Assembly (NCBI RefSeq): GCF_000380045.1 | Contig: NZ_KB904351.1 | Location: 1 to 64,000 of the forward strand | From: Streptococcus marimammalium DSM 18627 | Lineage (GTDB): Bacteria; Bacillota; Bacilli; Lactobacillales; Streptococcaceae | DNA length: 64,000 nucleotides | Direction: 5' to 3' | Shown here: positions 8,444 to 19,618 of the stretch, one piece after another | Layout: each line of letters starts with the position of its first letter | Position numbering within the stretch: the first letter of the stretch is position 1 | Position numbers and translations under genes: made by a program | Notes under the pieces: model-generated | The model's input: the letters and a program-made list of their open reading frames with translations, nothing else | What the model was told of the DNA's origin: nothing | Databases searched by the model: none

Positions 8444-9178
8444 ATGGAATTAACAAATAAAACAGTTTTTATTACAGGTTCAAGTAGAGGTATTGGATTA
8501 GCTATAGCCCATCAATTTGCAAGTTTAGGTGCAAATGTTGTTTTAAATGGTCGTAAAGAAATTCCTCAAGAAATCTTACAACAATTTGAAAAATACCCAG
8601 GAAAAGCTATTGCTATTTTTGGTGATGTGTCAAAATTTGAAGACTGTCAACGAATGGTTGCTGAAGCAAGCGAAAAATTAGGTCCTATTAATATATTGGT
8701 TAACAATGCTGGTATTACTAATGATAAGCTCATGTTAAAAATGACTCAGGATGATTTTGAGAAAGTCCTTTCTATTAATCTAACAGGTAGTTTTAACATG
8801 ACACAATCAGTCTTAAAACCGATGACAAAATTAAGAGAAGGTGCTATCATCAACATATCAAGTGTTGTCGGCTTGACTGGAAATATTGGACAAGCCAATT
8901 ATGCTGCATCAAAAGCAGGTGTGATTGGTTTAACAAAATCAGTAGCCCGTGAGGTAGCAGCTCGTGGTATTACAGTTAATGCGGTAGCCCCTGGTTTTAT
9001 TGAATCAGACATGACAGATGCTATTCCTGAAAAAATGAAAGAAACAATTCTTACACAAATTCCAATGAAGAGAATTGGTAAAACCAAAGAAGTTGCTGAA
9101 GTTGTTAGTTTTTTAGCACAACAAAATTATTTAACTGGACAAGTCATTGCAATTGATGGTGGAATGACTATGTATTAA
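8444..9178 (+). CDS. fabG: 3-oxoacyl-ACP reductase (FabG)
   Basis: A 244-aa short-chain dehydrogenase that reduces 3-oxoacyl-ACP with NADPH. It shows the Rossmann motif TGSSRGIG (residues about 11-18), NNAG, catalytic Ser in NISSVVG and YAASKAG (Tyr about 151, Lys about 155). 13 bp after fabD in the same operon. Confidence 0.96.
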   Translation: MELTNKTVFITGSSRGIGLAIAHQFASLGANVVLNGRKEIPQEILQQFEKYPGKAIAIFGDVSKFEDCQRMVAEASEKLGPINILVNNAGITNDKLMLKMTQDDFEKVLSINLTGSFNMTQSVLKPMTKLREGAIINISSVVGLTGNIGQANYAASKAGVIGLTKSVAREVAARGITVNAVAPGFIESDMTDAIPEKMKETILTQIPMKRIGKTKEVAEVVSFLAQQNYLTGQVIAIDGGMTMY

Positions 9179-9195
9179 AAGATAGGAATATTAAA

Positions 9196-10428
9196 ATGAA
9201 AGAAAATCGCGTTGTAATCACAGGTATGGGAGTGACATCCCCAATTGGCAATACACTAGAAGAATTTTGGGATAATCTAGTTGAAGGAAAAATTGGAATT
9301 GGTCCAATTACAAGATTTGACACACAAGATTTTACAGTTTATAATGCAGGTGAAATCAAAAACTTTCCATTTGATAAATACTTTGTAAAAAAAGATAAAA
9401 ACCGTATGGATATGTATTCTATGTATGCTATTTATGCTACTTTAGAAGCTATCAATAATGCCAATCTTTCTTTAGATGATGTTGACAAGGACAGATTGGG
9501 TGTCATTGTGTCAAGTGGTATTGGTGGCCTTCAAGAGATGGAAAATCAAATTATTAGACTCCATGAACGTGGCCCAAAACGTGTTCAACCGATGTTTATT
9601 CCAAAAACACTCTCCAATATGGGTGCAGGAAATATTGCTTTGAGAATCGGTGCAAGAGGGGTTTGTAAGTCCATTACAACTGCATGTGCGTCTGCTAATG
9701 ATGCTATTGGTGAGGCTTTTAGAGAAATCAAATATGGACATCAGGATATTGTTGTTGCAGGTGGTTCTGAGTGCTCAATCACTAAAATTGGCATTGCAGG
9801 ATTTGCAAGTTTAACAGCTCTTTCAACTACTAAGGACCCAACACGTTCAAGTATTCCATTTGATAAAGATAGAAATGGTTTTGTCATGGGTGAGGGCTCT
9901 GGTATTTTGATTTTAGAAAGTCTCGAACACGCTCAAAAAAGAGGAGCAACTATTTTAGCCGAAGTGGTTGGTTATGGTAATACTTGTGATGCTTATCATA
10001 TGACAAGTCCAACACCAGACGGTTCTGGTGCGGCTAAGGCAATGATTCTTGCTATAAAAGAAGCAGGAATCACACCTGAACAGGTTGATTATGTTAATGC
10101 ACACGGCACATCAACACTAGCAAATGAAAAAGGTGAAAGCCAAGCAATTGTTTCTGTTCTTGGAAAAGATGTGCCTGTATCAAGTACAAAATCATTTACA
10201 GGTCATCTCTTAGGAGCCGCAGGTGGTGTTGAAGCGATAGCTACTATTCAAACCATTCGTCATGGCTTTATCCATAAAACAGCAGGAACAGCAGAATTAT
10301 CAGAAGATATTGAAGCAAATGTTATATACGGAGAAGGAAAGGATGCTGATGTTAATTACGCGCTATCAAACACCTTTGGGTTTGGTGGTCATAATGCCGT
10401 TCTTGCTTTTAAACGTTGGGAGGATTAA
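9196..10428 (+). CDS. fabF: 3-oxoacyl-ACP synthase II (FabF)
   Basis: A 410-aa elongating condensing enzyme. The Cys-His-His triad is visible: TACASANDA (Cys about 163), HGTSTLANE (about 302) and TGHLLGAAG (about 337). The FGFGGHNAV C-terminal loop is typical. The start is separated from fabG by 17 bp. Besides elongation it is the known cerulenin target in the family. Confidence 0.96.
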   Translation: MKENRVVITGMGVTSPIGNTLEEFWDNLVEGKIGIGPITRFDTQDFTVYNAGEIKNFPFDKYFVKKDKNRMDMYSMYAIYATLEAINNANLSLDDVDKDRLGVIVSSGIGGLQEMENQIIRLHERGPKRVQPMFIPKTLSNMGAGNIALRIGARGVCKSITTACASANDAIGEAFREIKYGHQDIVVAGGSECSITKIGIAGFASLTALSTTKDPTRSSIPFDKDRNGFVMGEGSGILILESLEHAQKRGATILAEVVGYGNTCDAYHMTSPTPDGSGAAKAMILAIKEAGITPEQVDYVNAHGTSTLANEKGESQAIVSVLGKDVPVSSTKSFTGHLLGAAGGVEAIATIQTIRHGFIHKTAGTAELSEDIEANVIYGEGKDADVNYALSNTFGFGGHNAVLAFKRWED

Positions 10429-10431
10429 ACA

Positions 10432-10908
10432 GTGAACATTTCAGAAATCAAAGAGTTAATGACTCAATTTGATCAATCAAGTTTACGAGAATTTTCTTAT
10501 AAAACTAATGACAATGAATTAGTTTTTAGTAAAAATGACAAAAAAGTGGAAGAAAAGATAGTTTCACAGTCAGATAATGTATTAGAGAACTCTGTTAGTG
10601 ATTGTCATAATGCCCTTTTGGATGGTTCTAATTTAGATGTGGGGCAATCTGAGGAAGCGGCAAAACAAGAGACAGGAGATCTCATTGAGAGTCCTCTTGT
10701 TGGTGTTGTTTATCTTTCTCCAAGTCCTTCACAAGATCCATTTGTTAGCGTTGGTGATTCTGTCAAAAAAGGTCAAATCCTTCTTATCATCGAAGCAATG
10801 AAAGTGATGAATGAAATTTTAGCCCCTAAAGATGGTATTATAACTGATATTTTAGTATCAAATGAAGAAGTTGTAGAATTTGGCAAAGGATTGGTAAGTA
10901 TCAAATGA
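10432..10908 (+). CDS. accB: Biotin carboxyl carrier protein of acetyl-CoA carboxylase
   Basis: A 158-aa carrier. A charged, low-complexity linker fills residues about 30-80 and the biotinyl domain the C-terminal 75. The biotin acceptor is Lys124 in [11 protein letters not shown] start at 10432, with GGGAGG formed by the last codons of fabF. The last four bases (ATGA) overlap the start of fabZ. Confidence 0.95.
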   Translation: MNISEIKELMTQFDQSSLREFSYKTNDNELVFSKNDKKVEEKIVSQSDNVLENSVSDCHNALLDGSNLDVGQSEEAAKQETGDLIESPLVGVVYLSPSPSQDPFVSVGDSVKKGQILLIIEAMKVMNEILAPKDGIITDILVSNEEVVEFGKGLVSIK

Positions 10909-11327
10909 TTGATATTTTAAAAATAAAAGAAGCTTTACCTCACCGTTATCCAATGTTGCTTATTGATCGTGTTATTTCTCACACCGGAGATAGCATTGTT
11001 GCGATAAAAAATGTGACCATTAATGAACCTTTTTTCAATGGACACTTCCCTGGATATCCTGTGATGCCTGGAGTTTTAATTATGGAAGCTCTTGCTCAAA
11101 CGGCAGGCGTTTTGGAATTGTCAAAAAAAGAAAATCAAGGGAAATTGGTTTTTTTTGCCGGTATGGATAAGGTGAAATTTAAAAAACAAGTTGTTCCAGG
11201 TGATCAGCTTGTTATGACTGTTAATTTTATCAAAAAAAGAGGACCAATTGCTGTTGTTGAAGCAAAAGCAGAAGTCGATGGTCAATTGGCAGCAAGTGGT
11301 GTTTTAACGTTTGCAATGGGAAAATAG
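10905..11327 (+). CDS. fabZ: 3-hydroxyacyl-ACP dehydratase (FabZ)
   Basis: A 140-aa hot-dog-fold dehydratase. Catalytic His in [13 protein letters not shown] (about residue 48) and Glu in [11 protein letters not shown] (about 62). It overlaps accB by four bases, which points to coupled translation. With FabM it shares the C10 branch point substrate. Confidence 0.96.
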   Translation: MIDILKIKEALPHRYPMLLIDRVISHTGDSIVAIKNVTINEPFFNGHFPGYPVMPGVLIMEALAQTAGVLELSKKENQGKLVFFAGMDKVKFKKQVVPGDQLVMTVNFIKKRGPIAVVEAKAEVDGQLAASGVLTFAMGK

Positions 11328-11357
11328 GTATAAAAAGATGTAGGAGAAGGCAAAAAG

Positions 11358-12728
11358 ATGTTTCATAAGATATTAATTGCTAATAGAGGTGAGATTGCTG
11401 TAAGAATTATTCGTGCTGCTAGAGAGCTTGGTATAACTACTGTTGCAGTCTATTCAGAAGCTGATAAAACAGCACTTCATACCCTACTAGCTGATGAGTC
11501 TATTTGTATAGGGCCTGCAAAGTCTACCGAATCTTATCTAAATATGAATTCAGTCTTATCTGCAGCAATTGTTACTGGTGCAGAAGCTATTCATCCAGGC
11601 TTTGGTTTTTTAAGTGAAAATCCTAAATTTGTAACCATGTGTGAAGAAATGAATATTACATTTATTGGTCCTTCAGCCATAGTGATGAATAAAATGGGCG
11701 ATAAAATCAATGCGAGAAAAGAAATGATAAAAGCAGGTGTTCCTGTCATTCCGGGTTCTAAAGGAGAAATATTTTCAGTCAAAGATGCTTTAAAAGAAGC
11801 AGAGCGAATTGGTTATCCAGTTATGTTAAAAGCATCGGCTGGCGGTGGTGGAAAAGGTATTCGTAAAGTTGAAACAAAAGAAGAATTAGCGTCCGCTTTT
11901 GAGTCTGCTTCAAAAGAAGCCTTAGCAGCTTTTGGAGATGGAACCATGTACATGGAAAAAGTTGTTTATCCTGCTCACCATATTGAAATTCAAATTTTGG
12001 CAGATTCTTTTGGTAATATAATCCACTTAGGAGAAAGAGACTGTTCTCTACAACGTTATAATCAAAAAGTTTTGGAAGAAAGTCCCTCAATAGTTATTGG
12101 GGAAGCTCTTAGACAAAAGATGGGGGATGCAGCCGTTAGAGCTGCTAAATCTGTTGGTTATGAAGGTGCTGGAACAATTGAATTTTTGTTTGATTCTCAA
12201 ATAGGAGAATTTTATTTCATGGAAATGAATACAAGAATTCAGGTGGAGCATCCTGTAACAGAATTTGTGACTGGTATTGATATAGTAAAGGAACAAATTC
12301 GTATAGCAGCTAAACAAGCTTTAGCTTATCAACAAGAAGATATTATGATTAAAGGTCATGCAATTGAATGCCGTATCAACGCTGAAAACCCTGAATTTAA
12401 TTTTGCACCAAGTCCTGGAAAGATAATTGATATTCATCTTCCATCAGGTGGTGTTGGTTTACGTGTTGATAGTGCGGTTTATAGTGGCTACACTATCCCT
12501 CCTTACTATGATAGTATGATTGCTAAAATTATTGTGCATGGTGAGAATCGCTTTGATGCTTTAATGAAAATGCAAAGAGCCTTATATGAATTTGAAGTTG
12601 ATGGTATTAAAACCAATAGTGATTTTCAGTTTGATTTAATTTCCGACCCTAGTGTAATCACTGGTGATTATGATACTTCATTTTTGATGGAAAATTTTTT
12701 ACCAAACTATAAAAAAGATAAGGAATAG
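11358..12728 (+). CDS. accC: Biotin carboxylase of acetyl-CoA carboxylase
   Basis: A 456-aa ATP-grasp enzyme that carboxylates the biotin on AccB. Domains in order: N-terminal preATP-grasp ([13 protein letters not shown]), ATP-grasp with the glycine loop [12 protein letters not shown] (about 155-170), the HIEIQILAD and [13 protein letters not shown] catalytic segments, and the C-terminal domain (ECRINAE). Normal length. ATG with GGAGAAGG about 10 bases upstream. Confidence 0.96.
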   Translation: MFHKILIANRGEIAVRIIRAARELGITTVAVYSEADKTALHTLLADESICIGPAKSTESYLNMNSVLSAAIVTGAEAIHPGFGFLSENPKFVTMCEEMNITFIGPSAIVMNKMGDKINARKEMIKAGVPVIPGSKGEIFSVKDALKEAERIGYPVMLKASAGGGGKGIRKVETKEELASAFESASKEALAAFGDGTMYMEKVVYPAHHIEIQILADSFGNIIHLGERDCSLQRYNQKVLEESPSIVIGEALRQKMGDAAVRAAKSVGYEGAGTIEFLFDSQIGEFYFMEMNTRIQVEHPVTEFVTGIDIVKEQIRIAAKQALAYQQEDIMIKGHAIECRINAENPEFNFAPSPGKIIDIHLPSGGVGLRVDSAVYSGYTIPPYYDSMIAKIIVHGENRFDALMKMQRALYEFEVDGIKTNSDFQFDLISDPSVITGDYDTSFLMENFLPNYKKDKE

Positions 12729-12736
12729 AATTTTTT

Positions 12737-13603
12737 GTGGCATTATTTGAGAGAAAAGATAAATATATTAGAATAAATCCTAATCGTTCATTAAAAAAGG
12801 TAAATAAACGTGAGATGCCAGAAGTACCAGATGACCTTTTTGCCAAATGTCCGTCATGTAAACATATGATTTATCAAAAGGATTTAGGGATTGCAAAGAT
12901 CTGCCCGCGCTGTTCTTATAATTTTCGTATTTCTGCTAAAGAACGTCTTCATTTAATTACTGATGAAGCTAGTTTTGAGGAAATGTTTACGGGTCTTGAA
13001 ACCAAAGATCCACTTAAGTTTCCACACTATAAGGAAAAATTAGAACAAGTAAGGAATGCAACAGGATTGGATGAAGCTGTTTTAACAGGTACAGCAAAAA
13101 TCAAATCACAAAAGGTTGCTCTTGCAATCATGGACTCGCATTTTATTATGGCTAGCATGGGGACTATTGTAGGTGAAAAAGTCACAAGACTTTTTGAATA
13201 TGCTACAAAAGAGAAACTACCGGTGATTATTTTTACAGCTTCAGGTGGAGCAAGAATGCAAGAAGGTATCATGAGTCTTATGCAAATGGCCAAGGTCTCT
13301 GGAGCGGTAAAACGTCACTCAAATGCAGGTTTATTCTATCTAACTGTTTTAACTGACCCGACTACTGGTGGTGTTACGGCTAGTTTTGCCATGCAAGGGG
13401 ATATTATTATTGCAGAACCTCAAGCTTTAGTTGGATTTGCTGGGAGACGTGTGATTGAGTCAACAGTAAGAGAAACCTTACCTGATGATTTTCAAAAAGC
13501 TGAGTTTTTATTAGAACATGGTTTTATTGACTCTATTGTTAAACGGACAAAACTTCGTGAGGTGATTGCAAAATTGGTCATGTTTCATGGAGGAAAAACA
13601 TGA
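12737..13603 (+). CDS. accD: Acetyl-CoA carboxylase carboxyltransferase subunit beta
   Basis: A 288-aa subunit that works with AccA to move carboxyl from biotin to acetyl-CoA. The N-terminal zinc ribbon is intact, CPSC and CPRC about 18 residues apart near residues 35-60. The crotonase-type core has [11 protein letters not shown] and [15 protein letters not shown] start at 12737, chosen because the zinc-ribbon protein begins [10 protein letters not shown]; the upstream RBS is poor. Overlaps accA by four bases. Confidence 0.95.
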   Translation: MALFERKDKYIRINPNRSLKKVNKREMPEVPDDLFAKCPSCKHMIYQKDLGIAKICPRCSYNFRISAKERLHLITDEASFEEMFTGLETKDPLKFPHYKEKLEQVRNATGLDEAVLTGTAKIKSQKVALAIMDSHFIMASMGTIVGEKVTRLFEYATKEKLPVIIFTASGGARMQEGIMSLMQMAKVSGAVKRHSNAGLFYLTVLTDPTTGGVTASFAMQGDIIIAEPQALVGFAGRRVIESTVRETLPDDFQKAEFLLEHGFIDSIVKRTKLREVIAKLVMFHGGKT

Positions 13604-14370
13604 GTGATATTAAAAGAATTTTAAAAGAAGCTAGAGATCAAGCAAGAATAACAACATTAGATTATATCAACCTCATTTTCGAAGATTTTATTGAGCTACA
13701 TGGAGATCGTCATTTTGCTGATGACAAATCAGTAATTGGTGGTATTGCTAGATTAAATGATTCCTCTGTTACCGTTATTGGTATTCAAAAAGGGAAAAAT
13801 TTGCAAGATAATATAAATCGTAATTTTGGACAACCTCACCCTGAAGGATATCGTAAGGCCTTAAGGTTGATGAAACAAGCTGAAAAGTTTAAACGTCCCA
13901 TTATCACATTTATTAATACTTCGGGTGCTTATCCTGGAATTGGTGCTGAAGAAAGAGGCCAAGGAGAAGCAATCTCTCGTAATCTTTATGAAATGAGTGA
14001 TTTAAAAGTTCCTATCATTGCTATTATCATTGGTGAGGGTGGTTCAGGTGGGGCTCTTGCTCTTGCAGTTGCTGATCAAGTTTGGATGCTAGAAAATACT
14101 TTTTATGCTGTTCTTAGCCCAGAAGGTTTTGCATCTATCCTTTGGAAAGATGGTACTAGATCAATTGAAGCTGCTGAGTTGATGAAAATTAGCGCTGGAG
14201 AACTTTTAAAAATGGCTGTTATTGATAAAATTATTCCTGAACATGGATATTTTTCAAGTGAAATTATAGCCATGATGAAAAAATCTTTAATAGAAACTTT
14301 AAAAGATTTAAGACAAAAAGATAGTTTAGAGTTGATTGAAGATCGTTATCAACGATTTAGAAAGTATTAA
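13600..14370 (+). CDS. accA: Acetyl-CoA carboxylase carboxyltransferase subunit alpha
   Basis: A 256-aa alpha subunit. Family motifs [32 protein letters not shown] and [15 protein letters not shown] form the oxyanion and biotin pockets. It is shorter at the N-terminus than the E. coli protein, as usual in streptococci. Last gene of the cluster, followed by a terminator. Confidence 0.95.
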   Translation: MSDIKRILKEARDQARITTLDYINLIFEDFIELHGDRHFADDKSVIGGIARLNDSSVTVIGIQKGKNLQDNINRNFGQPHPEGYRKALRLMKQAEKFKRPIITFINTSGAYPGIGAEERGQGEAISRNLYEMSDLKVPIIAIIIGEGGSGGALALAVADQVWMLENTFYAVLSPEGFASILWKDGTRSIEAAELMKISAGELLKMAVIDKIIPEHGYFSSEIIAMMKKSLIETLKDLRQKDSLELIEDRYQRFRKY

Positions 14371-14400
14371 AATCTCATTTAATGAGGTTTTTTCTTTTTT
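14371..14400 (+). terminator. Terminator after accA
   Basis: AATCTCAT (14371-14378) pairs with ATGAGGTT (14382-14389, one G-T pair), and the hairpin runs into TTTTTTCTTTTTT. It ends the 10-kb fatty-acid cluster. Confidence 0.8.
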
Positions 14401-14462
14401 ACTCAAGAAAAAATGGTTGAGGTATGGTAAAATGAAAGGATAAGGTAAAAAGGTGGATAATT

Positions 14463-17400
14463 ATGGGACGATTGATACCAAGTCGAATAAGAAGTGAAGG
14501 CATTATGTTATATGAGCAAGGGGTTATTCATATTTTAGAAAACTCAGAAAAAACGATTACAGCTAAAATAACCGATGCCAATATTATTTTTTCTTATGAA
14601 GAATCTAATATTCACTGTTCTTGTGAATTATTTACTCAAAAAAACTATTGTCAGCATCTTGCTGCTATTGAATATTTTTTGAAAACTGATAAAAAAGGTA
14701 AAGAATTATCAGAACACATTTTTATAGAAGAAGATACAACATCACAGATGGCAAGGTCACTTGGTAGTTTATTTTTAGATAATTTATCAATTGAAGAAGA
14801 TAACGAGCTGAAATATCGTCTTTTTACTGAAGGAATTAAAAGCCCATATTCATCGGATTTTTGGTGGACACTTAAGATTAATCGTCTTCCTAGTGAAAAA
14901 AGTTATGTGATTCGAGATATTAAAGCCTTTTTAACAACAATTAGAAAAGAAAGTTTCTTTCAAATTGGTAAAAATTTTTATGAGCCTTTATCTTTATCTC
15001 AGTTTGATGACAGTAGTCAAGAATTAATTCAATTTTTATGGCGTCTAATTCCGTATAGAGATCGTATAGACCTATCCTATCTTTTGCCAAATCATGGAAG
15101 ACATTTGAATTTTACTAGTGGTTTTTTTGAAGAGGGTGTATCTTTATTGACAAAGCTTGATTCTTTTACTTTTGAAATAGAACATCAAAAATATCAAACT
15201 CTTGTTTTTAGAGAATTATCCTCGAAAGATCAATTATTTCAATTTAAGGTTATTGTGCATCGTCGCTTTATTGAATTAATAATTGTTGAAAAAAATATTC
15301 TAACATTTTTTGATAATCATTATATTTTTTATCAAGGTATTTTCTATCATCTTAATTTTAAACAAAGAAAACTCTTTTTAGCTATCAAAAATTTACCAAT
15401 TGAAAGTGATTTGAGTAAACATGTCTTCTTTGATATTTCAGAGCAGGCCAAATTAGCTACTAGTTTATTAGATTTTAATGAAATTGGAATGGTAGATGCC
15501 CCCAAAAATTTTGCGATTCAAGATTTTAAAATTGATTTTTATTTTGATCTTTCAATGCAAAAAGAAATTTTATTAACAATGACTTTTGATTATGGTCATC
15601 TAAAAATTAGTAGTCAAGAAGAGTTGAACAATCTTCCTTTTACGAGTCATTTTAAAAAAGAGGAAAAAGTGATTAAACTATTAAAAGCAGAAAAATTTTC
15701 TGTTGGTTTTTCTTCTAAAAGAATTCCTTTAGAAAAAGAAGATCTCTATAATTTTTTTGAAGGAACTTTAAAACGATTTAAAGAAATTGGAAGAGTTCAT
15801 TTATCTAAAAAATTATCAGAATTAAGACAAATAGAAAATCCAATTTTAACAATTAATACACAAGGAAATTTGTTAGATATTTCTTTTGATTTTTCAACTA
15901 TTGCTAAAAGAGATGTCAAAAAAGCTTTAGAAGCTCTAATAAATAAAAATGATTATATTATCAGTCAGTCTGGAAAGTTGATTTTATTTGATGAAGAAAC
16001 AAAAAAAGTGAGTCAAGTCTTAAAACAATTACGGGCTAAAGAAGGAGTGAATGGGCATTTTCAGTTAAGTAAAATGACAGCTTTTCACCTATCAGATCTC
16101 TTTAAAAATAGCCATAGAGTTAATTTTTCAAAGGCTTTTGAAACCCTTACTAAAAATCTTAGATTTCCTGAACAATTTGAAATTAAATTGCCAAAAACTA
16201 AAGTAAGCCTTCGTTCCTATCAAAAAACCGGTGTCAAATGGATGAGTATGTTAGATTCTTATGGTTTTGGTGGTATTTTAGCTGATGATATGGGACTTGG
16301 AAAGACAATTCAAACTATTGCATTTTTAAAAAATCGGCTTCGAGATAATTCAAAAGTTTTAATATTATCTCCTTCAGGTTTGATTTATAATTGGAAAGAT
16401 GAGTTTGAAAAATTTACTCCTGAAATGGATGTTGGTGTTGCTTACGGATTGAAACCATATAGAAGTGATATTATTAACGAAAATCATCAAATTTTAATCA
16501 CAAGCTATCATTCTTTTAGACAAGATTTTGAAGAATATCAAAAAAATTATTATGACTATCTTATTTTAGATGAAGCACAAATGATTAAAAATTCACAGAC
16601 TAAAATTGCTCAAAAATTAAGATATTTTAATGTTGGCAATTGTTTTGCCTTATCTGGCACACCGATTGAAAATAAATTATTAGAAATTTGGTCTATCTTT
16701 CAGATTGTACTCCCAGGGTTATTACCCCCTAAAAAAGATTTTTTGAAATTGACACCTGATGAGGTTTCAAGACATATTAAACCCTTTATCATGCGTCGGA
16801 AGAAAGAAGATGTTTTACCTGAACTGCCTGATTTAATCGAGATGACATATTCTAATGAATTAGTAGATAGCCAAAAAGCAATCTATTTAGCACAGTTAGA
16901 AAGCATGAAAAATCATCTAAAAGGTGCAGATGACCGAGATATCAATCGTCGGAAAATTGAGATTTTATCAGGAATTACTAGACTACGTCAAATCTGTAAT
17001 ACTCCTCAGTTATTTATGGATTATAATGGAAGTAGTGGAAAAATTATCAGCTTAAGAGAACTATTATGTCAAATTAGAGAAAATGGGCATAGAACTTTGA
17101 TATTTTCACAATTTAGAGGAATGCTTGACATTATTGAAAAAGAGTTGACAGCTCTTGACTTGAGTAGTTATAAAATAACTGGTTCAACACCGGCTTTTGA
17201 AAGACAAGAAATGACAAGAGCTTTTAATAGAGGAAGCAAAGATGTTTTTTTGATTTCGCTGAAAGCAGGAGGTGTTGGGTTGAATTTAACAGGTGCTGAT
17301 ACAGTTATTTTGATTGATTTATGGTGGAATCCTGCGGTAGAAATGCAAGCCATTAGTCGAGCACATCGTATTGGGCAAAAAGAAAAGGTTGAGGTTTATC

Positions 17401-17549
17401 GTCTTATTACTAAAGGAACGATTGAAGAAAAGATTTTAGAATTACAAGATAATAAAAAACATTTGATTACCACAGTATTGGATGGAAATGAAACTCGTTC
17501 TAGCATGAGTGTAGAAGATATCAAAGAAATATTAGGTATTGATGATTAA
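14463..17549 (+). CDS. SWIM zinc-finger SNF2-family helicase/ATPase
   Basis: A 1028-aa Swi2/Snf2 protein. A SWIM zinc finger lies at residues 52-65 (Cys52, Cys54, Cys63, His65). A long middle region of about 450 residues has no motif I recognise. The C-terminal half holds both RecA lobes: Walker A DDMGLGKT near 608, DEAQ near 702, SGTPIEN, and motif VI SRAHRIGQ. Such proteins sit just before murC in many streptococci, but their role is not established; dsDNA translocation or remodelling is family inference. The extended -10 TGGTAAAAT at 14425-14433 suggests its own promoter. Confidence 0.88.
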   Translation: MGRLIPSRIRSEGIMLYEQGVIHILENSEKTITAKITDANIIFSYEESNIHCSCELFTQKNYCQHLAAIEYFLKTDKKGKELSEHIFIEEDTTSQMARSLGSLFLDNLSIEEDNELKYRLFTEGIKSPYSSDFWWTLKINRLPSEKSYVIRDIKAFLTTIRKESFFQIGKNFYEPLSLSQFDDSSQELIQFLWRLIPYRDRIDLSYLLPNHGRHLNFTSGFFEEGVSLLTKLDSFTFEIEHQKYQTLVFRELSSKDQLFQFKVIVHRRFIELIIVEKNILTFFDNHYIFYQGIFYHLNFKQRKLFLAIKNLPIESDLSKHVFFDISEQAKLATSLLDFNEIGMVDAPKNFAIQDFKIDFYFDLSMQKEILLTMTFDYGHLKISSQEELNNLPFTSHFKKEEKVIKLLKAEKFSVGFSSKRIPLEKEDLYNFFEGTLKRFKEIGRVHLSKKLSELRQIENPILTINTQGNLLDISFDFSTIAKRDVKKALEALINKNDYIISQSGKLILFDEETKKVSQVLKQLRAKEGVNGHFQLSKMTAFHLSDLFKNSHRVNFSKAFETLTKNLRFPEQFEIKLPKTKVSLRSYQKTGVKWMSMLDSYGFGGILADDMGLGKTIQTIAFLKNRLRDNSKVLILSPSGLIYNWKDEFEKFTPEMDVGVAYGLKPYRSDIINENHQILITSYHSFRQDFEEYQKNYYDYLILDEAQMIKNSQTKIAQKLRYFNVGNCFALSGTPIENKLLEIWSIFQIVLPGLLPPKKDFLKLTPDEVSRHIKPFIMRRKKEDVLPELPDLIEMTYSNELVDSQKAIYLAQLESMKNHLKGADDRDINRRKIEILSGITRLRQICNTPQLFMDYNGSSGKIISLRELLCQIRENGHRTLIFSQFRGMLDIIEKELTALDLSSYKITGSTPAFERQEMTRAFNRGSKDVFLISLKAGGVGLNLTGADTVILIDLWWNPAVEMQAISRAHRIGQKEKVEVYRLITKGTIEEKILELQDNKKHLITTVLDGNETRSSMSVEDIKEILGIDD

Positions 17550-17578
17550 AAGATAAAATTAGGAAAATCGATAAAATT

Positions 17579-17607
17579 TTGAAAAATAAACCGTTTTAGT
17601 TTATAAT
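17579..17607 (+). promoter_or_regulatory. Promoter of the hypothetical-murC unit
   Basis: -35 TTGAAA (17579-17584), 17-bp spacer and consensus -10 TATAAT (17602-17607). It begins 29 bases after the SNF2 gene stop and about 30 before the next start. Confidence 0.75.
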
Positions 17608-17634
17608 GGGAATATTACGGAAAGGATTGGGGCT

Positions 17635-18228
17635 ATGGATAAGAAAAATAGAATTTTCCCTTTGGTTGCAGATGATGAAATAATTATTGAAGCACCAAAA
17701 CTAATGAAACTATATGATAACGAAGATTTAATCACCAATATCAATGGTCATTATGTGGATAAGAATTTTGATAACACTGCAAGTGATTATCCCTTTGTTG
17801 CTAAAGCATCTAATATTCATAAGACTGTCCCAAATCCTGCAGAGTTGCATAATACTGAGAAATCTTATGCCTCTATTGCAAGAGAAGAAGCAAGACAAGA
17901 TATTAAAAAGAAACGTCAGGCTTATCTTTCTAAAGATCTGGCTTATTCACCACGATCAATTTTTCCGAAAAAAGTGTTAGCTTCTTCCCCAAAATTTACT
18001 AATGATCTTCGTAGAATTGCAAGTAAATTACAACAAGAAGATTATATACTAGCTGATATAGCTACAAGCTATCCTGATACACAAGATTTGGCTATTAATA
18101 AACATCAAAAAAATAACTATGATTTTTTAAAAAAAAGTCAAATTTATAATAAAAAAGAAATGGCACAAAACAAAGAAAAGAAAATTGCTCAAGAGCTTAA
18201 TTTGACGCGATTTCAAGATATTAACTAG
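17635..18228 (+). CDS. Conserved streptococcal protein of unknown function upstream of murC
   Basis: A 197-aa, charged, soluble-looking protein with no signal peptide, membrane segment or recognised catalytic motif. It is rich in Lys, Asp and Asn, with probable coiled or disordered stretches near residues 75-105 ([14 protein letters not shown]) and 165-190. I do not recognise a family. Ten bases before murC, with which it shares the promoter at 17579-17607, so a link to cell-wall synthesis or division is a guess from context only. RBS GGATTGGGG lies upstream of the ATG. Confidence 0.75.
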   Translation: MDKKNRIFPLVADDEIIIEAPKLMKLYDNEDLITNINGHYVDKNFDNTASDYPFVAKASNIHKTVPNPAELHNTEKSYASIAREEARQDIKKKRQAYLSKDLAYSPRSIFPKKVLASSPKFTNDLRRIASKLQQEDYILADIATSYPDTQDLAINKHQKNNYDFLKKSQIYNKKEMAQNKEKKIAQELNLTRFQDIN

Positions 18229-18238
18229 AGGAGAAAAC

Positions 18239-19570
18239 ATGTCTAAGACATATCATTTTATTGGTATAAAAGGGTCTGGGATGAGTGCATTAGCATTAAT
18301 GCTTCACCAAATGGGTAAAAAAGTTCAAGGGAGTGATGTTGAGAAATATTATTTTACTCAACGAGATTTGGAACAAGCTGAAATTACAATCTTTCCTTTT
18401 GATGAAAAAAATATAACTGATGATATTGAAATTATTGCTGGTAATGCCTTTCATGAAAATAATAATGTTGAGATAGCAAAAGCTATTAAAGAAGGCTACT
18501 CTTTTAAACGTTATCATGAATTTCTTGGCGATTTAATGAATCAGTTTACTAGCTTAGGTGTTGCTGGAGCTCATGGTAAAACGTCAACAACAGGATTGTT
18601 ATCTCATGTACTTAAAAATATTACGGATACTAGTTATTTAATTGGTGATGGAACTGGTAGAGGATTAAAAGATAGTCAGTATTTTGTGTTTGAGTCAGAT
18701 GAGTATGAGCGTCATTTTATGCCATATCATCCAGAGTACACTATTATCACTAATATTGATTTTGATCACCCTGATTATTTTACTAGTATTGATGATGTCT
18801 TTAATGCATTTAATGATTATGCTAAGCAAGTTAAAAAAGGACTCTTTCTTTATGGTGAAGATATATATCTAAAAAAAATCACTGCAAATGCTCCGATTTA
18901 TTATTATGGATTTGAAAAAAATAATGACTTTATTGCTTATGATTTAATTCGCGAAACTAAAGGCTCTCATTTCAAAGTGAGATATCATGAAAAGGAACTA
19001 GGTGATTTTTATTTACCAGCATTTGGCTTACATAATATTTTAAATGCTACTGCTGTAATTGCAAATTTATATATTGCTGGTTTTGAAATCAAACAAATTA
19101 AGCAACATCTTCAAACTTTTACTGGTGTTAAAAGACGCTTTACAGAAAAAATAATTGATGGTGTTGTAATAATTGATGATTTTGCCCATCATCCAACTGA
19201 AATTCGTGCAACGATTGATGCTGCTAGACAAAAATACCCTACAAAAGAGATTGTAGCTGTTTTCCAACCACATACTTTTACAAGAACCATTGCCTTATTA
19301 GATGAGTTTGCTGAGTCACTAAATGAAGCTGATAGTGTTTATCTAGCAAAAATATATGGTTCTGCTAGAGAAACTGACAACGGTGAAGTTAAGATTGAAG
19401 ATTTAGCAGATAAAATTGAAAAAAGTGCAAAAATTATTTCAGTAGAAAATGTTTCACCGCTTCTAGATCATGAGAACGCTGTTTTTGTTTTTATGGGAGC
19501 CGGTGACATTCAACTATATGAATATTCTTTTGAGCAATTATTATCTTCTCTAACTCACACAAATCAGTAA
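18239..19570 (+). CDS. murC: UDP-N-acetylmuramate--L-alanine ligase
   Basis: A 443-aa Mur ligase that adds L-Ala to UDP-MurNAc in the cytoplasm. N-terminal Rossmann loop [16 protein letters not shown]-binding [11 protein letters not shown] (about residues 105-115), central DFDHPDYF and the C-terminal domain with [10 protein letters not shown]. Length is typical. RBS GAGGAG seven bases before the ATG. Confidence 0.96.
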   Translation: MSKTYHFIGIKGSGMSALALMLHQMGKKVQGSDVEKYYFTQRDLEQAEITIFPFDEKNITDDIEIIAGNAFHENNNVEIAKAIKEGYSFKRYHEFLGDLMNQFTSLGVAGAHGKTSTTGLLSHVLKNITDTSYLIGDGTGRGLKDSQYFVFESDEYERHFMPYHPEYTIITNIDFDHPDYFTSIDDVFNAFNDYAKQVKKGLFLYGEDIYLKKITANAPIYYYGFEKNNDFIAYDLIRETKGSHFKVRYHEKELGDFYLPAFGLHNILNATAVIANLYIAGFEIKQIKQHLQTFTGVKRRFTEKIIDGVVIIDDFAHHPTEIRATIDAARQKYPTKEIVAVFQPHTFTRTIALLDEFAESLNEADSVYLAKIYGSARETDNGEVKIEDLADKIEKSAKIISVENVSPLLDHENAVFVFMGAGDIQLYEYSFEQLLSSLTHTNQ

Positions 19571-19618
19571 CAAAGTGAAGTTTTTACGAAAGTAAAAATT
19601 TTTTTAAGAGGACTAAAA

